Positions 55,401 through 58,829 of a stretch of 64,000 bases of DNA are shown piece after piece (position 1 is the first letter of the stretch; every line of letters begins with the position of its first letter). The notes under the pieces were generated by a model. The model saw only the letters and a program-made list of their open reading frames with translations. It ran no database searches and had not been told where the DNA came from. Source of the stretch: Phoronis australis (lineage: Eukaryota; Phoronida; Phoronidae); NCBI GenBank assembly GCA_002633005.1, contig NMRA01000373.1:62001-126000 (forward strand), written 5' to 3'. Made by a program: the position numbers and the translations under genes.

Positions 55401-56739
55401 ATAGTTCGCTTTATGAAATACCAAAATTTTTGAACATCTTGTCTGTGTAAATTTTCTAATTAAAAAATATTTAGACATTGTCAATTATGGTCGTATTCTT
55501 TTGATGAAAATGACATCAAAATTAAATTTCTAAGCAGGAGTGAAATATATAATCCCATTTCAGAAGATCGCACGTTTTTTAATTCGAGGAATAAAATGCG
55601 AGTGAGAGCATACTTCACCTTATAAATTCCAATCATATCGTCATGTTTACATATGTGACCACTTCCAAACCTATATTTGAATTTTGTTTCCGGAACAGAT
55701 TCGTACAATTCTTCTTCAATCACATCTAGATCGAAAAAGTCTGATAGAAAAAGTTTTTTAATTTTATGTTGGTAAATTAGAAACATCGTTTGAAACAGTC
55801 CTACCTACATTGTGTTGATCAGTATCGGAGATTTTGTGTTATAATTGACTTGCATATCTCGAATTGTTGCAGGCCAATGTGTAATCTTATCATATTTTAA
55901 CAGGGCACAGGGGCATATCAAGGATTTTTAAAAAGGGGTGACCAAATCGACAATTAGAAAATTCTAGATTTGATATCACTAAAATCAAGGAAAAAAGGGT
56001 GTCCGGACCCCTTGCATCCGCCTATGGGACATTAACATGTTTTGTTTGTGATAGCGCACCTTTAAAGTATTTACTATTCTCGCTTTACTCTACCCATTGT
56101 GATTTGTGGATATACATAATCAAGTTTCGGTATTTGGTAAAACTTTTTGTATTCCTTTGAAGGGCCTCTTTCAACTTTGAATTTAAAAGCGTTTATTTTT
56201 GCATCAAAACAATTTTATCTTATAGAGCATGACATTCACTTTGATAAATTTCCGAATCAAAGTGTTTGTCTTCAATATCAAAATAATGCTCAAGTTAGTT
56301 ACTTTATAAATATTTTGGCACCGTTTAAATAACAAGTGTTGTATTTAGAAAGAAAAGGTACAATCTTGTCATTTTCAGTTGTTTCGAAGTATAAAATAAT
56401 GGCCTGAGTGATCTGAAAATATAAAGTGGTTAATGATGTCATCTTGTTTAATTGGAATATCTCTGGAAATTAGCAACATGTGTAATTCTACTTCGACAAG
56501 GCATTATGGTATCCATCCAACGTGTGCCCCATTATTTAATCATAATTACTTACTACGGATGATATCCAATTGCTTTCTTCTGTAGATTCGGGCGTCGCCA
56601 AATCCATTCCTATGGACTCGCAATAATTCTTCGAATTTACCCATGTCTTTTTGTCATTTACAAATGTATAACTATATCCGTTGTGATAGAGCGCTCCCGC
56701 AACAGGCAAAAACACTAGTAACGTTACATGCAGGTACAT
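1271..56739 (-). CDS. Polycystin-1-family receptor, N-terminal 24 exons (gene continues past left edge)
   Basis: Large modular surface receptor of the polycystin-1/PKD1-like/REJ family, reconstructed from 24 minus-strand exons whose phases all agree, giving 6771 coding bases (2257 residues). The module order read from the exons is signal peptide, C-type lectin, WSC, Ig/PKD-like, Cys-rich, PKD, PAN-like, F5/8 type C, PKD array, REJ. In known family members the extracellular part is followed by a GPS autoproteolysis site, a PLAT domain and several membrane segments; none of these is in the window, so the 3' part must lie to the left. Family members act as mechanosensory/chemosensory or fertilisation receptors with TRP-type partners; that role is inferred here by family only. 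Nearest named relatives could be PKD1, PKD1L or PKDREJ types; no orthologue is assigned, so no symbol is given. Splice sites were read by eye; exon 15's donor is the least certain. Confidence 0.88.
1819..2156 (+). repeat. Dispersed 330-bp repeat, copy A
   Basis: From AATCCAGCAATTACGTTG to GAGAATGGTACGTAATG, it matches 41347-41674 in the same orientation with roughly 80% identity by eye. No coding capacity or clear ends. Confidence 0.8.
3798..3998 (-). CDS. Exon 23: REJ module
   Basis: Encodes NEPPITKDHKCTISPHKGIAL, then NTTFAIECDGFHGED and FMFEFYQQ. This is the well-conserved REJ segment 'P..G.C.v.P..G.al.T.F.i.C..f.d...pl.Y.f'. Acceptor TTTCCAG, phase 1; donor GCA|GTGAGT, phase 1. Residues 2147-2213. 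Confidence 0.9.
4230..5356. repeat. Tandem duplication, period 581 bp
   Basis: Sequence 4230-4778 recurs at 4811-5356 with only scattered differences (for example TAGTACAAAT against TAGTGCAAAT). The junction is a poly-A run with an N at 4779. It may be a real recent duplication or two haplotypes joined in assembly. Confidence 0.88.
6003..6030. repeat. (AACAT)n simple repeat
   Basis: Five-base unit AACAT repeated about five times. Confidence 0.9.
6817..7028 (-). CDS. Exon 22: REJ module
   Basis: Encodes WDIISKPKDFNLQYYE, NWLWSAEGTGITGSDLALD and GKEFYLCVSVLRG, following REJ strands ('W....TGt....l.l....L..g..Y.f.v.v'). Phase 2 in (TTTTCAAAG), phase 1 out (AAAG|GTAAAG). A longer open frame in this stretch (6763-7152) is a shadow; the exon frame is fixed by the joins on both sides. 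Residues 2076-2146. Confidence 0.87.
7325..8222. repeat. Palindromic TCCTATAGGA-type satellite
   Basis: Two blocks (about 7325-7885 and 8070-8222) are built almost wholly of variants of CCTATAGGA, CCTATTGGA and GGAATCC. The core decamer TCCTATAGGA is its own reverse complement, so both strands read alike. It lies in intron 21. No reading frame is preserved. Confidence 0.9.
8088..8208. repeat. Perfect 37-bp inverted repeat
   Basis: Arm 8088-8124 (starts AGGAATTCCTATAGGATATC) is exactly complementary to 8172-8208, with a 47-bp centre that is itself rich in the decamer. It could form a cruciform. Confidence 0.88.
8589..8610. repeat. (CA)n microsatellite
   Basis: Eleven CA units in intron 21. 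Confidence 0.95.
9193..9291 (-). CDS. Exon 21: REJ module
   Basis: Encodes KLNPRQKLSARSH and ends KYTYR, joining exon 22 to give a 'Y.W.i' motif, as in REJ modules ('vnp...l.l...C..C....Y.W.l'). The cysteines usual in this segment are absent, which is odd. Phase 2 in and out (CAG|GTAACT). Residues 2043-2075. Confidence 0.8.
9292..10269. other. Intron 20
   Basis: No gene or repeat recognised. An N sits at 9637. The open frame at 9440-9631 does not fit: exons 20 and 21 already join in phase 2. Confidence 0.6.
10270..10477 (-). CDS. Exon 20: REJ module
   Basis: Encodes the REJ strands MIEGEAYEIFVEARKDDR and NITHGDPPEVSIE, matching the family's 'Y.f...v......s...q...i..gdpP.v.i'. Phase 1 in (acceptor TTCTGTCAAG); phase 2 out (AGA|GTAAGA). 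REJ takes its name from the sea urchin receptor for egg jelly. Residues 1974-2042. Confidence 0.88.
10768..13638 (-). CDS. Exon 19: PKD repeat array and start of REJ module (2.9-kb exon)
   Basis: One 2871-bp exon coding 957 residues. It opens with the end of a PKD-like module (YTFEKPGDYNVTVSIGN), then about six to eight divergent PKD modules. Their cores include IYYGDSSD, WNFLDGNN, IVDFDDGTS, CWWDFGDGS and IDFDDEK, and their ends include HSFPYDGIFDV, HQYLVPGHYRVNV, HNYTQPGAFNISV and HIYQAPGEYQVHL. The last 210 residues begin GPCSFPKVDV and hold YHWSVYE, SYDPDI and YWFYCRR, the start of an REJ module. N-glycosylation sites are very frequent. Acceptor TTACTTTTCAG, phase 1; donor CAG|GTCAGT, phase 1. 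Residues 1017-1973. Confidence 0.93.
14038..14164 (-). CDS. Exon 18: F5/8 type C domain, end
   Basis: Encodes ITSNDTNNRTT and later FRLEVYAAP, matching the discoidin end 'f.gN.d.nt.v.........R......lRvEl.g'. The terminal disulphide Cys is not seen. Acceptor ATCTTTAG, phase 0; donor CGT|GTATGT, phase 1, chosen over CC|GTGTAT because it alone joins exon 19 in frame. Residues 975-1016. Confidence 0.85.
14596..14600. other. Target-site duplication GGAAT (partner at 18752-18756)
   Basis: The five bases GGAAT occur directly outside each LTR, at 14596-14600 and 18752-18756. A 5-bp duplication is normal for Ty3/gypsy integration and marks the exact insertion. Confidence 0.9.
14601..14713 (-). repeat. 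3' LTR of the retrotransposon
   Basis: Identical 113-bp copy. It is preceded on the coding strand by a purine-rich tract (TTGAGGGGGAGA) and followed by the target duplication at 14596-14600. Confidence 0.95.
14714..14725 (-). other. Polypurine tract
   Basis: Coding-strand TTGAGGGGGAGA directly before the 3' LTR, the usual start point for plus-strand DNA synthesis. Confidence 0.75.
14833..15348 (-). pseudogene. Retrotransposon integrase C-terminal part, separated by a frame break
   Basis: Continues the integrase in the other frame: ETVKGLLRK follows directly on the catalytic-Glu region, then SYRNTPIANGESPARLLMN, the GPY-like tail and a Pro/Ser-rich end (RKPPIRYGFED). About 171 residues. It has no ATG start of its own. 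The break is two extra bases (or one missing) at about 15349-15351. Either the copy is dead, or this is a sequencing error; a programmed shift here would be unusual. Confidence 0.88.
15336..18614 (-). CDS. Retrotransposon gag-pol, 1092 aa, ends at a frame break in the integrase
   Basis: A single fused gag-pol frame. From the ATG at 18614: gag-like region 1-200; two zinc knuckles at 203-217 (C-x2-C-x4-H-x5-C) and 224-237 (C-x2-C-x4-H-x4-C); aspartic protease with DTGA at 297-300; reverse transcriptase about 430-610 with HMDD at 562-565; RNase H from TADAS at about 709 to 830; integrase HHCC zinc site about 934-970, catalytic D at about 997 and 1050 (SDNGP), and the third acidic residue in NGEAER at 1084. 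It then runs into a stop because the frame shifts. An in-frame ATG inside the LTR (18677) is also open but the one at 18614 starts the gag-like sequence. Closest in feel to the K02A2.6/Mag-type elements common in marine invertebrates. Confidence 0.93.
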   Translation of the reverse strand: MELIKPPSVDLDLNSGNVSENWRRFRQKFEVYLVASGATDFSDERKVALFLHCVGDDELALYNTISFENEEASKNLDIVLTKFEEFCSPRKNVTYERYKFHSRKQMEGETIKNFVTHLRTLAQTCEFGELEKSLIKDQLVLGVRDDGLRAKLLRQGGQADGLSLEAALDSCHAAEASGMQFREITATVGDSTSVGAVNEISKCSRCGKTAHGTGERCPARSSECRKCKRRGHWAVACKTHLQQEGVKEVSTGLGNGKHEEMPREFLGEITPGENDIVKPLRVFTQGGFDKTFEFKLDTGAGVTVLPCAGGPWPKLNQSQKRLFATGNIELDVPGCFDATVQYKDKTLRETVYVVTGQATGLLSRRLSIGLGLIKVVDSVDDGPRNIADGSLGRLKGRQYSIKLDDKHEPHAIFTARPVPIPLRPVVEAELRRMESIGVIRPIEEPTDWVSPMVVVPKEDGKVRICSDMTKLNAAVKREVFPMANVEDSLAQLSKGRVFSKLDANSGFWQIELAPESQKLTTFLSPFGRYCYCRLPFGLASAPEVFSREMSSVLEGLSGVVVHMDDILVYGASMEEHDIRLSAVLKRIEHSGLTLNPEKCVYRQTEVKFLGNIIDSEGIRPDPKAIDSIVKIPEPKNVKELQSFLGAINQYGKFSPKFAELAAPLRALLRKDSVWRWDCAQTEAFASVKQELSKPHVLAQFDVSLKTIVTADASLHGLGATLSQVQPDGTRRLVAAASRSLSQTESNYTCIERECLALTWACDRYRNYIVGLKVILETDHKPLIPILSTKDVNNLTPRLQRLRLRLMRFDFEVLHLPGKDNLIADMLSRNPSSEDRDEVLELSTELFAKVAVQNLPATSRRLEEIKHAQALDEVCQKVASFCKTSWPKYLSSQESILKPYWDVQHELTLVDGLLMKGHCIVIPSCERLDVLQRIHVGHLGITKCRERAKACVWWPGMSLAIEDMVKACRRCREHQSVKREPLQTTEWPDGPWQTLGTDLFEYKGSQYLLVVDYYSRYPEIAKLEAATSSCVINHMKSIFARHGIPFVVRSDNGPCYASAEFANFAKDYDFVLLTSSPKYPQANGEAERFMWRL
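18626..18638 (-). other. Primer-binding site
   Basis: On the coding strand TGGTTGCAGC follows the LTR with no spacer. TGG pairs with the CCA end of a tRNA, so reverse transcription is probably primed by a tRNA ending GCTGCAACCA; which tRNA is not identified. Confidence 0.7.
18639..18751 (-). repeat. 5' LTR of the retrotransposon
   Basis: 113 bp, base-for-base identical to the 3' copy. On the coding strand it starts TGTAGTATAAGTG and ends TTATTCTACA. It contains CCCAATAAACC, a good polyadenylation signal. It is unusually short for a Ty3/gypsy LTR. Confidence 0.95.
19399..19527 (-). CDS. Exon 17: F5/8 type C domain core
   Basis: Encodes YKIIVQGDGVSSWLTRFRLW and then SIDNLTW, a close match to the discoidin core 'v.gi.tQG......Vt.y.v.yS.DG..W'. 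Discoidin domains bind glycans, lipids or collagen at the cell surface. Phase 0 in and out (AAG|GTACCT). The LTR retrotransposon lies in the intron that follows. Residues 932-974. Confidence 0.85.
20590..20765 (-). mobile_element. tRNA-derived SINE, minus orientation
   Basis: The reverse strand reads an A-box-like CAGTGGTTATTGTGG, a B-box-like GTGGGTTCAATCC, and then TTGTGTCCTTGTGCAAGGCA, a body motif well known from deuterostome and fish tRNA-SINEs. It lies in intron 16 only about 50 bp from exon 16. Confidence 0.7.
20818..20957 (-). CDS. Exon 16: F5/8 type C domain, middle
   Basis: Encodes 46 residues, including SFLEEVSYNFSQPPVFHLSSSLN, that sit where discoidin domains have the 'W.p......WlqvDLg' stretch; that tryptophan is not evident. 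Acceptor TGATTCAG, phase 1; donor AAG|GTAATC, phase 0. Support is mostly splice signals, phase and position. Residues 885-931. Confidence 0.68.
21364..21489 (-). CDS. Exon 15: start of F5/8 type C (discoidin) domain
   Basis: Encodes a Cys, then AQALQIGDFPNSTLVTG, similar to the discoidin start 'C..pLGm.dg.I.dsqiTaSS'. Acceptor TTTACTCAG, phase 1. The donor is uncertain: CCA|GTGGGC at 21363 is used here (phase 1, as needed), while CTG|GTCACA at 21376 would also keep frame. Residues 843-884. Confidence 0.55.
22587..22733 (-). CDS. Exon 14: PAN/Apple-like Cys segment
   Basis: Encodes SCFNECLLEEKCLGIS followed by NNTCSLES. The spacing C-x3-C-x5-C-x-G-I ... C is the core of PAN/Apple modules, protein- or sugar-binding folds often paired with discoidin domains in invertebrates. 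It is about 49 residues, shorter than a full PAN (about 80), so it may be a half module. Phase 1 in and out (AAC|GTAAGT). Residues 794-842. Confidence 0.72.
22734..25507. other. Intron 13
   Basis: AT-rich, with the palindrome at 23712-23740 and A/T homopolymers near 25230-25340. No gene seen. Confidence 0.6.
23712..23740. repeat. Perfect 14-bp-arm palindrome
   Basis: CAATGAGCTATACC, one base (T), then GGTATAGCTCATTG. TACCAG also occurs shortly before and directly after it as a direct repeat. It lies in intron 13. Confidence 0.88.
25508..25612 (-). CDS. Exon 13: PKD module, end
   Basis: Completes the module of exons 11-12: LNHALVAHSLRTYGNQTV fits 'l.H.y...G.ytv'. Phase 1 in (acceptor CTGTTACAG) and phase 1 out (TTG|GTGAGA). 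Residues 759-793. Confidence 0.8.
26111..26160 (+). repeat. SINE-body-like fragment
   Basis: CCTGATAATGGTC then TAGACGAAACGTT matches, at the same spacing class, the body motif of the SINE at 38001-38040. No tRNA-like head is seen next to it, so it is probably a truncated copy. Confidence 0.45.
26661..26717 (-). CDS. Exon 12: PKD module core (57-bp exon)
   Basis: A very small exon encoding FIDLGDGQNRSMA, the GDG core of the PKD module begun in exon 11. Acceptor ACTTATAG and donor CTT|GTAAGT, phase 1 in and out. The match to the GDG core and the exact phase fit support it despite the size. Residues 740-758. Confidence 0.83.
27277..27385 (-). CDS. Exon 11: PKD module, first part
   Basis: Encodes NITIEDRVEGLDVSFKS, the linker-and-strand start of a PKD module ('v.V.e.v.gl'), and ends LSVCISSG. 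Acceptor CTTTCAG, phase 0; donor CTG|GTATAT, phase 1, which is a weaker donor. Residues 704-739. Confidence 0.85.
28490..28686 (-). CDS. Exon 10: PKD module
   Basis: A clear PKD domain: YVIYWGDGSNST matches 'y.W.fGDG', followed by THMYTLPGIMTLEVIAANNVS, the 'H.Y..pG.ytv.v.a.N.vs' signature. It likely forms an Ig-like extracellular spacer. Phase 1 in, phase 0 out (AAG|GTAAGT). Residues 638-703. Confidence 0.9.
29649..30300 (-). CDS. Exon 9: Cys-rich segment and unassigned beta region
   Basis: The first 55 residues hold six cysteines (LCQDGFTFC, MACLPSSLLC, NCSG, ECVH) in a pattern similar to the small Cys-rich/LDL-A-like segment of polycystin-1 proteins. The remaining 160 residues are beta-rich with N-glycosylation sites (NNSA, NISL, NTSA, NVSR) and end with IVSGLDF and FIVNKTG, which look like the start of a PKD module. 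Acceptor TTTCTAG, phase 0; donor ACAG|GTAAAA, phase 1. Residues 421-637. Confidence 0.82.
30301..31995. other. Intron 8
   Basis: AT-rich, no repeat unit or gene recognised. Confidence 0.6.
31996..32171 (-). CDS. Exon 8: end of PKD-like module and linker
   Basis: Continues the module of exon 7 with several possible N-glycosylation sites (SNST, HNGT) and strand patterns (VPVTVVMPN, AITSITFDAVTA). Phase 1 in, phase 0 out at CAG|GTAAGT. Intron 7 before it is about 6 kb. Residues 362-420. Confidence 0.78.
32453..32703. repeat. 65-bp tandem repeat, about four copies
   Basis: Unit starts at 32461, 32526, 32591 and 32656, each with CATC..ACTGAACAAG, a GTGTTGT..GGTC middle and GATCACATTTGAACCA. Copies differ at several sites. 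It lies in intron 7. Confidence 0.9.
33183..33300. repeat. G/C-rich inverted-end element fragment
   Basis: GTGGGCGGGCCGGGG and GGGCCCCCCCC followed by a poly-A run. Resembles the ends of 'GGCGGATCC'-type DNA elements. Only one end is evident. Confidence 0.35.
35311..35533 (+). mobile_element. MITE with GCATGC-type inverted ends, copy A
   Basis: Left end TGCATGCACCCAGCC..GGGGGGGTCGAA and right end CCCCCCCAGGTGCGCGCATG are inverted to each other. Inside lie ATGTGGACCTTTTA and TAGTGGACTTTTGTC. The same ends and inner words occur in opposite orientation at 42059-42288. Confidence 0.65.
36456..36945. repeat. G/C-run repeat cluster
   Basis: Repeated pieces such as CACTTTTTTCAGTG with GGGTGGTGCA or GGGCGGTGTA at about 36456, 36528 and 36840, and a long C run at 36907-36919. 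They look like ends of small DNA elements; no complete unit resolved. Confidence 0.45.
37864..38100 (+). mobile_element. tRNA-derived SINE next to exon 7
   Basis: The tRNA-like head (37864-37946) has TGTAGTGGTTAAGG as A box and GGGTTCAAATCCTG as B box. It is followed by a body with CCTGACGATGG and GACCGAAACGTCGTGG (38001-38040) and an AT-rich tail. It ends about 60 bp from the exon 7 donor. The body motif recurs in altered form at 26111-26143. Confidence 0.75.
38159..38398 (-). CDS. Exon 7: PKD-like module
   Basis: Encodes a stretch ending ELKFDWGEDQNHT, the PKD hallmark 'y.wdFGDG' in divergent form, after a Cys-containing strand pair (LECPHY, FHCKVC). Acceptor CTTCCAACAG and donor ATCG|GTAAGC, phase 1 in and out. 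A tRNA-like SINE lies directly downstream of its donor, in intron 7. Residues 282-361. Confidence 0.8.
38749..38907 (-). CDS. Exon 6: Ig/PKD-like beta module
   Basis: Encodes about 53 residues of alternating hydrophobic beta-strand pattern (LKVSILVTDKTYSIECKT, then TEVYDV and VVMHSK). It resembles the first half of a divergent Ig or PKD fold. Phase 1 in and out, with an ATCG|GTAAGC donor identical to that of exon 7. It is symmetric, as expected for a shuffled module. No catalytic residues. Residues 229-281. Confidence 0.72.
38908..41046. other. Intron 5
   Basis: No gene seen. A short direct repeat GTTGCGTCACCAGAGACTGTGA with small changes occurs at about 40455 and 40518. Confidence 0.55.
41047..41201 (-). 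CDS. Exon 5: WSC domain, second half
   Basis: After a TTTATTTGCAG acceptor it encodes a stretch with W, then CLC, then TTSCLEQ, completing the WSC pattern 'C.C.......C...C'. The later part is beta-rich and not assigned. Phase 2 in and phase 1 out (CCAG|GTACTA). Intron 4 before it is 6.5 kb and full of repeats. Residues 177-228. Confidence 0.8.
41347..41674 (+). repeat. Dispersed 330-bp repeat, copy B
   Basis: Second copy of the repeat at 1819-2156, sharing stretches such as GATGTGTTTTGTATGAAATA and ACAAGTTTAATCGA. It lies just upstream of exon 5. Confidence 0.8.
42059..42288 (-). mobile_element. MITE with GCATGC-type inverted ends, copy B
   Basis: Left end GCATGCACCCACCCAGGGGG and right end CCCCCGATATTAAAGGCTGG..GCACGCATGC are inverted. 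Shares AAAGTCCACTA and AAAGGTCCACAAC with copy A in reverse. Non-coding; frames across it are chance. Confidence 0.65.
42785..42902. repeat. Short interspersed repeat ending in ATCCGCCTA, copy 1
   Basis: Shares AGATTTGATATCACTAAAAT and a G-rich/C-rich inverted pair (AAGGGGG..CGCCCCTT) with 55908-56030, and ends GGATCCGCCTACG. Probably a non-autonomous DNA element. Confidence 0.65.
44093..44323 (-). other. Unassigned open frame with signal-like start
   Basis: A 76-residue frame begins with a hydrophobic run (IMVICAVSLTFLSIL) and continues HTGHTLDSRPYWN. It ends in intron 4 with no splice donor evident. It is not needed by the receptor's exon chain. Could be chance or a relic. Confidence 0.15.
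45080..45700 (-). mobile_element. THAP-domain transposon relic
   Basis: From 45622 leftward the minus strand encodes MPLCVVRGCSNVSGNG and then HLHNFPTD, the C2CH start of a THAP zinc finger. After a frame break it reads WIRI-type and GKIxFRLG-type residues typical of the rest of the domain. THAP fingers occur in P-element-type transposases and in host proteins; dispersed flanking copies (61650-62020) favour a transposon. Broken by shifts and stops. Confidence 0.6.
47689..47812 (-). CDS. Exon 4: WSC domain, first half
   Basis: Begins SCLED and continues through TFANELDPSTVTPGTCLSKC to a GYGK stretch, the WSC pattern 'gCy.D......l........mt...C...C...gy'. WSC is a Cys-rich carbohydrate-binding module found in PKD1 and fungal wall sensors. 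Phase 1 in; the donor used is AAGG|GTGCGT, phase 2 out, chosen because it joins exon 5 in frame and completes the domain. A longer read-through to the next GT gives phase 1 and breaks the frame. Residues 136-176. Confidence 0.8.
48423..48551 (-). CDS. Exon 3: C-type lectin domain, C-terminal half
   Basis: Encodes a QPNGGNFENCV stretch, the family's 'W..gePn...eNCv' loop, then GCWLDSDCEV and SFVCKSF, the final disulphide pair of a C-type lectin. A QPN motif sits where EPN/QPD calcium-site motifs occur, and a WLD stretch where WND is usual; so calcium/sugar binding is possible but not typical. Phase 1 in and phase 1 out (CCAG|GTGAGT). Residues 92-135. Confidence 0.87.
48992..49270 (-). other. 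Unassigned Cys-rich open frame in intron 2
   Basis: A 92-residue frame with nine Cys (including VPCREHCER, RCLLQKC, EKCRYALKKTCDNGNAC). On the host strand but not compatible with any exon join; no family recognised. Could be a transposon remnant. Confidence 0.18.
50591..50681 (-). CDS. Exon 2: C-type lectin domain core
   Basis: Short exon after a TTTTCTCAG acceptor. It encodes AQLWLGIHDRN, the lectin WIGL-type core, followed by a VFQGTDG stretch where lectins have 'F.W.DG'. Starts phase 0 and ends phase 1 (GAAG|GTAAGT), fitting exons 1 and 3. The tryptophan usual after F is absent. Residues 63-92. The domain is too short in this loop to judge sugar binding. Confidence 0.82.
52133..52292. mobile_element. 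Foldback MITE
   Basis: About 160 bp with outer inverted ends (TATAAATA..GATTATTACATG against CATGTAATAATTTATTTATA) and a long inner hairpin: arms TTATCTAGAGCCCGAGTGGA and its complement around a short GC-rich centre near 52208-52217. No coding capacity. The structure fits a miniature inverted-repeat element; the superfamily is unclear. Confidence 0.75.
52849..52874. repeat. Perfect 12-bp-arm palindrome
   Basis: CAAGGAGTGTAC, a 2-base loop (GA), then GTACACTCCTTG. It overlaps the start of the tRNA-like SINE head at 52865. Confidence 0.85.
52865..52945 (+). mobile_element. tRNA-derived SINE head
   Basis: Has an A-box-like TGGTGTAGTGGTGAAG and, 30 bp later, a B-box-like GGGTTCGACTCC, the two internal pol III promoter parts of a tRNA. 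The body after it has no tRNA fold and no CCA end, so a SINE head fits better than a real tRNA gene. Confidence 0.65.
53395..55150 (+). mobile_element. Decayed LINE (non-LTR) reverse transcriptase relic in intron 1
   Basis: Successive broken frames read as one reverse transcriptase: LSNGKAWSYDGVIFGVLK (53520s), then ILRSMYGK and GTRQGCMISPLLFASSLNKF (53935-54222), then MGMQVNLKKIKVIVFRK with HYKYLVPF (54167-54529), and a C-terminal Cys/His tail (SGCVEDEYHVVLVCSTY, 54905-55147). The YADD active site is lost in a shifted stretch near 54180-54220. Many stops and frameshifts show it is long dead. It is antisense to the host gene. Confidence 0.85.
55908..56030. repeat. Short interspersed repeat ending in ATCCGCCTA, copy 2
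   Basis: Second copy of the element at 42785-42902, same orientation, with AGATTTGATATCACTAAAAT, then AAAAAAGGGTGTCCGGACCC and an end GCATCCGCCTATGGG. Confidence 0.65.
56554..56739 (-). CDS. Exon 1: signal peptide and start of C-type lectin domain
   Basis: The ATG at 56739 opens a hydrophobic signal peptide (MYLHVTLLVFLPVAGAL) with cleavage expected near residue 17-20. Then comes the typical lectin-domain start: a Tyr/Phe pair, a W, NSKNYCES with the first Cys, and a DLATPES stretch that matches the conserved 'LA.i.s..E..f' helix. It ends phase 0 at a GTA|GTAAGT donor. It is the only good start codon for the chain, with a TATA-like box about 60 bp upstream. Residues 1-62. Confidence 0.85.
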
Positions 56740-56797
56740 ATTGACGCTCGAAGCATTCGCCTTGGCGAAGCAGTGATCGCTAAGTTTCTAACGTGGC

Positions 56798-56804
56798 CTT
56801 ATAT
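56798..56804 (-). promoter_or_regulatory. TATA-like box upstream of the receptor start codon
   Basis: On the minus strand the sequence ATATAAGG lies about 60 bp before the ATG at 56739. A start site about 30 bp downstream would leave a 5' leader of roughly 30 bases. This assumes no upstream non-coding exon; the start site itself cannot be seen. Confidence 0.4.
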
Positions 56805-58829
56805 CCTAGACAATACCAGCCACTGAGCATGAACAGTGCTAACGCTCATTGTCATTAGCATACGACTGAACACAATACATTCGTAAATGGCAATCGATTC
56901 GGGCACAGTAGATAGATGGCTGCGGGATCACATCTCAGTCTTACCCTCACGTTAACGTCATCGCTAATACCCGGAAAATGTTGTAAAATATTGCATATCA
57001 AAACTGATTGAGCGAACCAGGCAAGGTTATTCAAGCGAATTAGACATAATTACAATTATATGAGAACTTTTTCATATCTGGAGTGGCAATTAAAAATTAC
57101 AAGTAATTTACGTTCATTCGTGACATTAATAGACGAATGCTTTAAAGCATGGGGTTTGTTCATATGTACATGTTTTAAACTTTCTCACGGGTCGTTTTTA
57201 AGCAAATTTAGCCAAATAGTTTCCGCAAAATTATGAGAAAGTGGACACTTTTTGCGTTCATTCTATAAACTGTCAAGATTAGAAATCGGCGGGAGATGTC
57301 GATAATAGAAATTTTGTAGCCGGCTGCTTGCTCGACTTCGTTTTGATCGAGAGTTGTAGATCAAATCAAACATAATTTCATTGTTTCATTTTCATTTTAA
57401 TTGTTCATTAACGGTCATACCCTTGAGGTAAGGTTCCATACAGTTAGCAAAATCAGTCAACAAACCTAGCAATTCAGTGGCAGATCTAAATTCTCAGTAA
57501 GGGGATGGGGGTATTAGTGGCGCAAATCCGGGGCACGTTGTGCCGAGTGGGGGAGTACCCCTTTCTTGTAATGGCACGAGAGACATATTAGCTTCCACCT
57601 GTCTGCTGTCTTTCGAAAACCTGGTGGTCAACTGCTGGGTATTCCCACTGTCCTTTTGTTGTACTTGTACTTGTCCTTTTGCAGTACTGACTGAAAGAAA
57701 CAAGTATTGACAGCGACTTTAACTACGGACTTCGTGACAAAGTAGACTTTGGTTATAAAGCTGATAAGGACTAAGTGCCTGAAATACAAGCTAGCATCAG
57801 TTTCTGTACGCTTGTACACCCTGTGATTACTGGGTAAATTTGTCATGTTCAACAAGAATTAATTTTTTCGTTTTCGTTGTAAACAAGCATCGAAGAAAAA
57901 AGTAAGTCAGAGAAATTAAATGCACGAAATGTGTAGAATTATAATTTAATACCTAAGCGTTTCTTCAGGAAACTTAGTCTTCTGCTGCTTCTGGTGTACA
58001 AGACTGCCGAGGAATCTGCACTCGGATCCAATGTTCTCAGCTACGGTTTGCGCGTCATAAGCTGTCTAAAATTCTCATGTAGTAAAACAAAATATCGCAA
58101 CAACTAGGAAAATTTATTTACAATAGTTGACAGAAACTGCGGGAGCGGTGTTTCGGTCCTCAGGTTTCCTGCCCGATCCCCGGAGTTCCTGTTTTTGTGT
58201 TCAAGGTTCGTGTTTTTCGAGGTGGTTAGCTGTTTTGAAAGTGCGGGGGTCTGTTATCGACTCCGGGATATCTGTTATCACCGTGGTTCCTGTCTCGATG
58301 GAACACACTGAATCATACCGCTTTCAACGGCGCATTTATCGAGCTGTGAGCGCTTTTCAGTATTGTCTTTACTTCAATTTACCAATCACTATCACAACAT
58401 CGAACATGAACAAAAAAGATGAGACAAATTGGAATTGCACAAACATGCGGCATGTATAATGCATTATTTCTAGGAAAGCTTCTTGATACCGTTTTGAAGA
58501 ACAAGCCTGCGATAATGCACCTTAGGCGCACCAAAATGTCAACATTTAAACGCAGAAATTAATAATGAGGGATTACACTGATATGTAAGAGGCAAACACA
58601 AACATGCGTCGTACATAATACATTTTTTCTGTGAAAGTTTTTCGTTACCATGTTCCCCCACGCATTTATAATTTCTGCCTTTAAAGGATGACATTTTGGA
58701 GCACGGTACAGTTTTGGTACATTATCTAGATTATCAAAATAGACCTGCACATCAGTAATAAGATTTAAAGGAAAAATACAGACACCCTCTGAATATCACA
58801 CTGCTAGGGGGTTGTCATTAATCCTCCAC
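56805..58829. other. Upstream region, no gene seen
   Basis: AT-rich flank upstream of the receptor promoter. A G-rich element end lies near 57475-57560. Short open frames have no recognisable features. Regulatory sites cannot be named from sequence alone. Confidence 0.5.
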
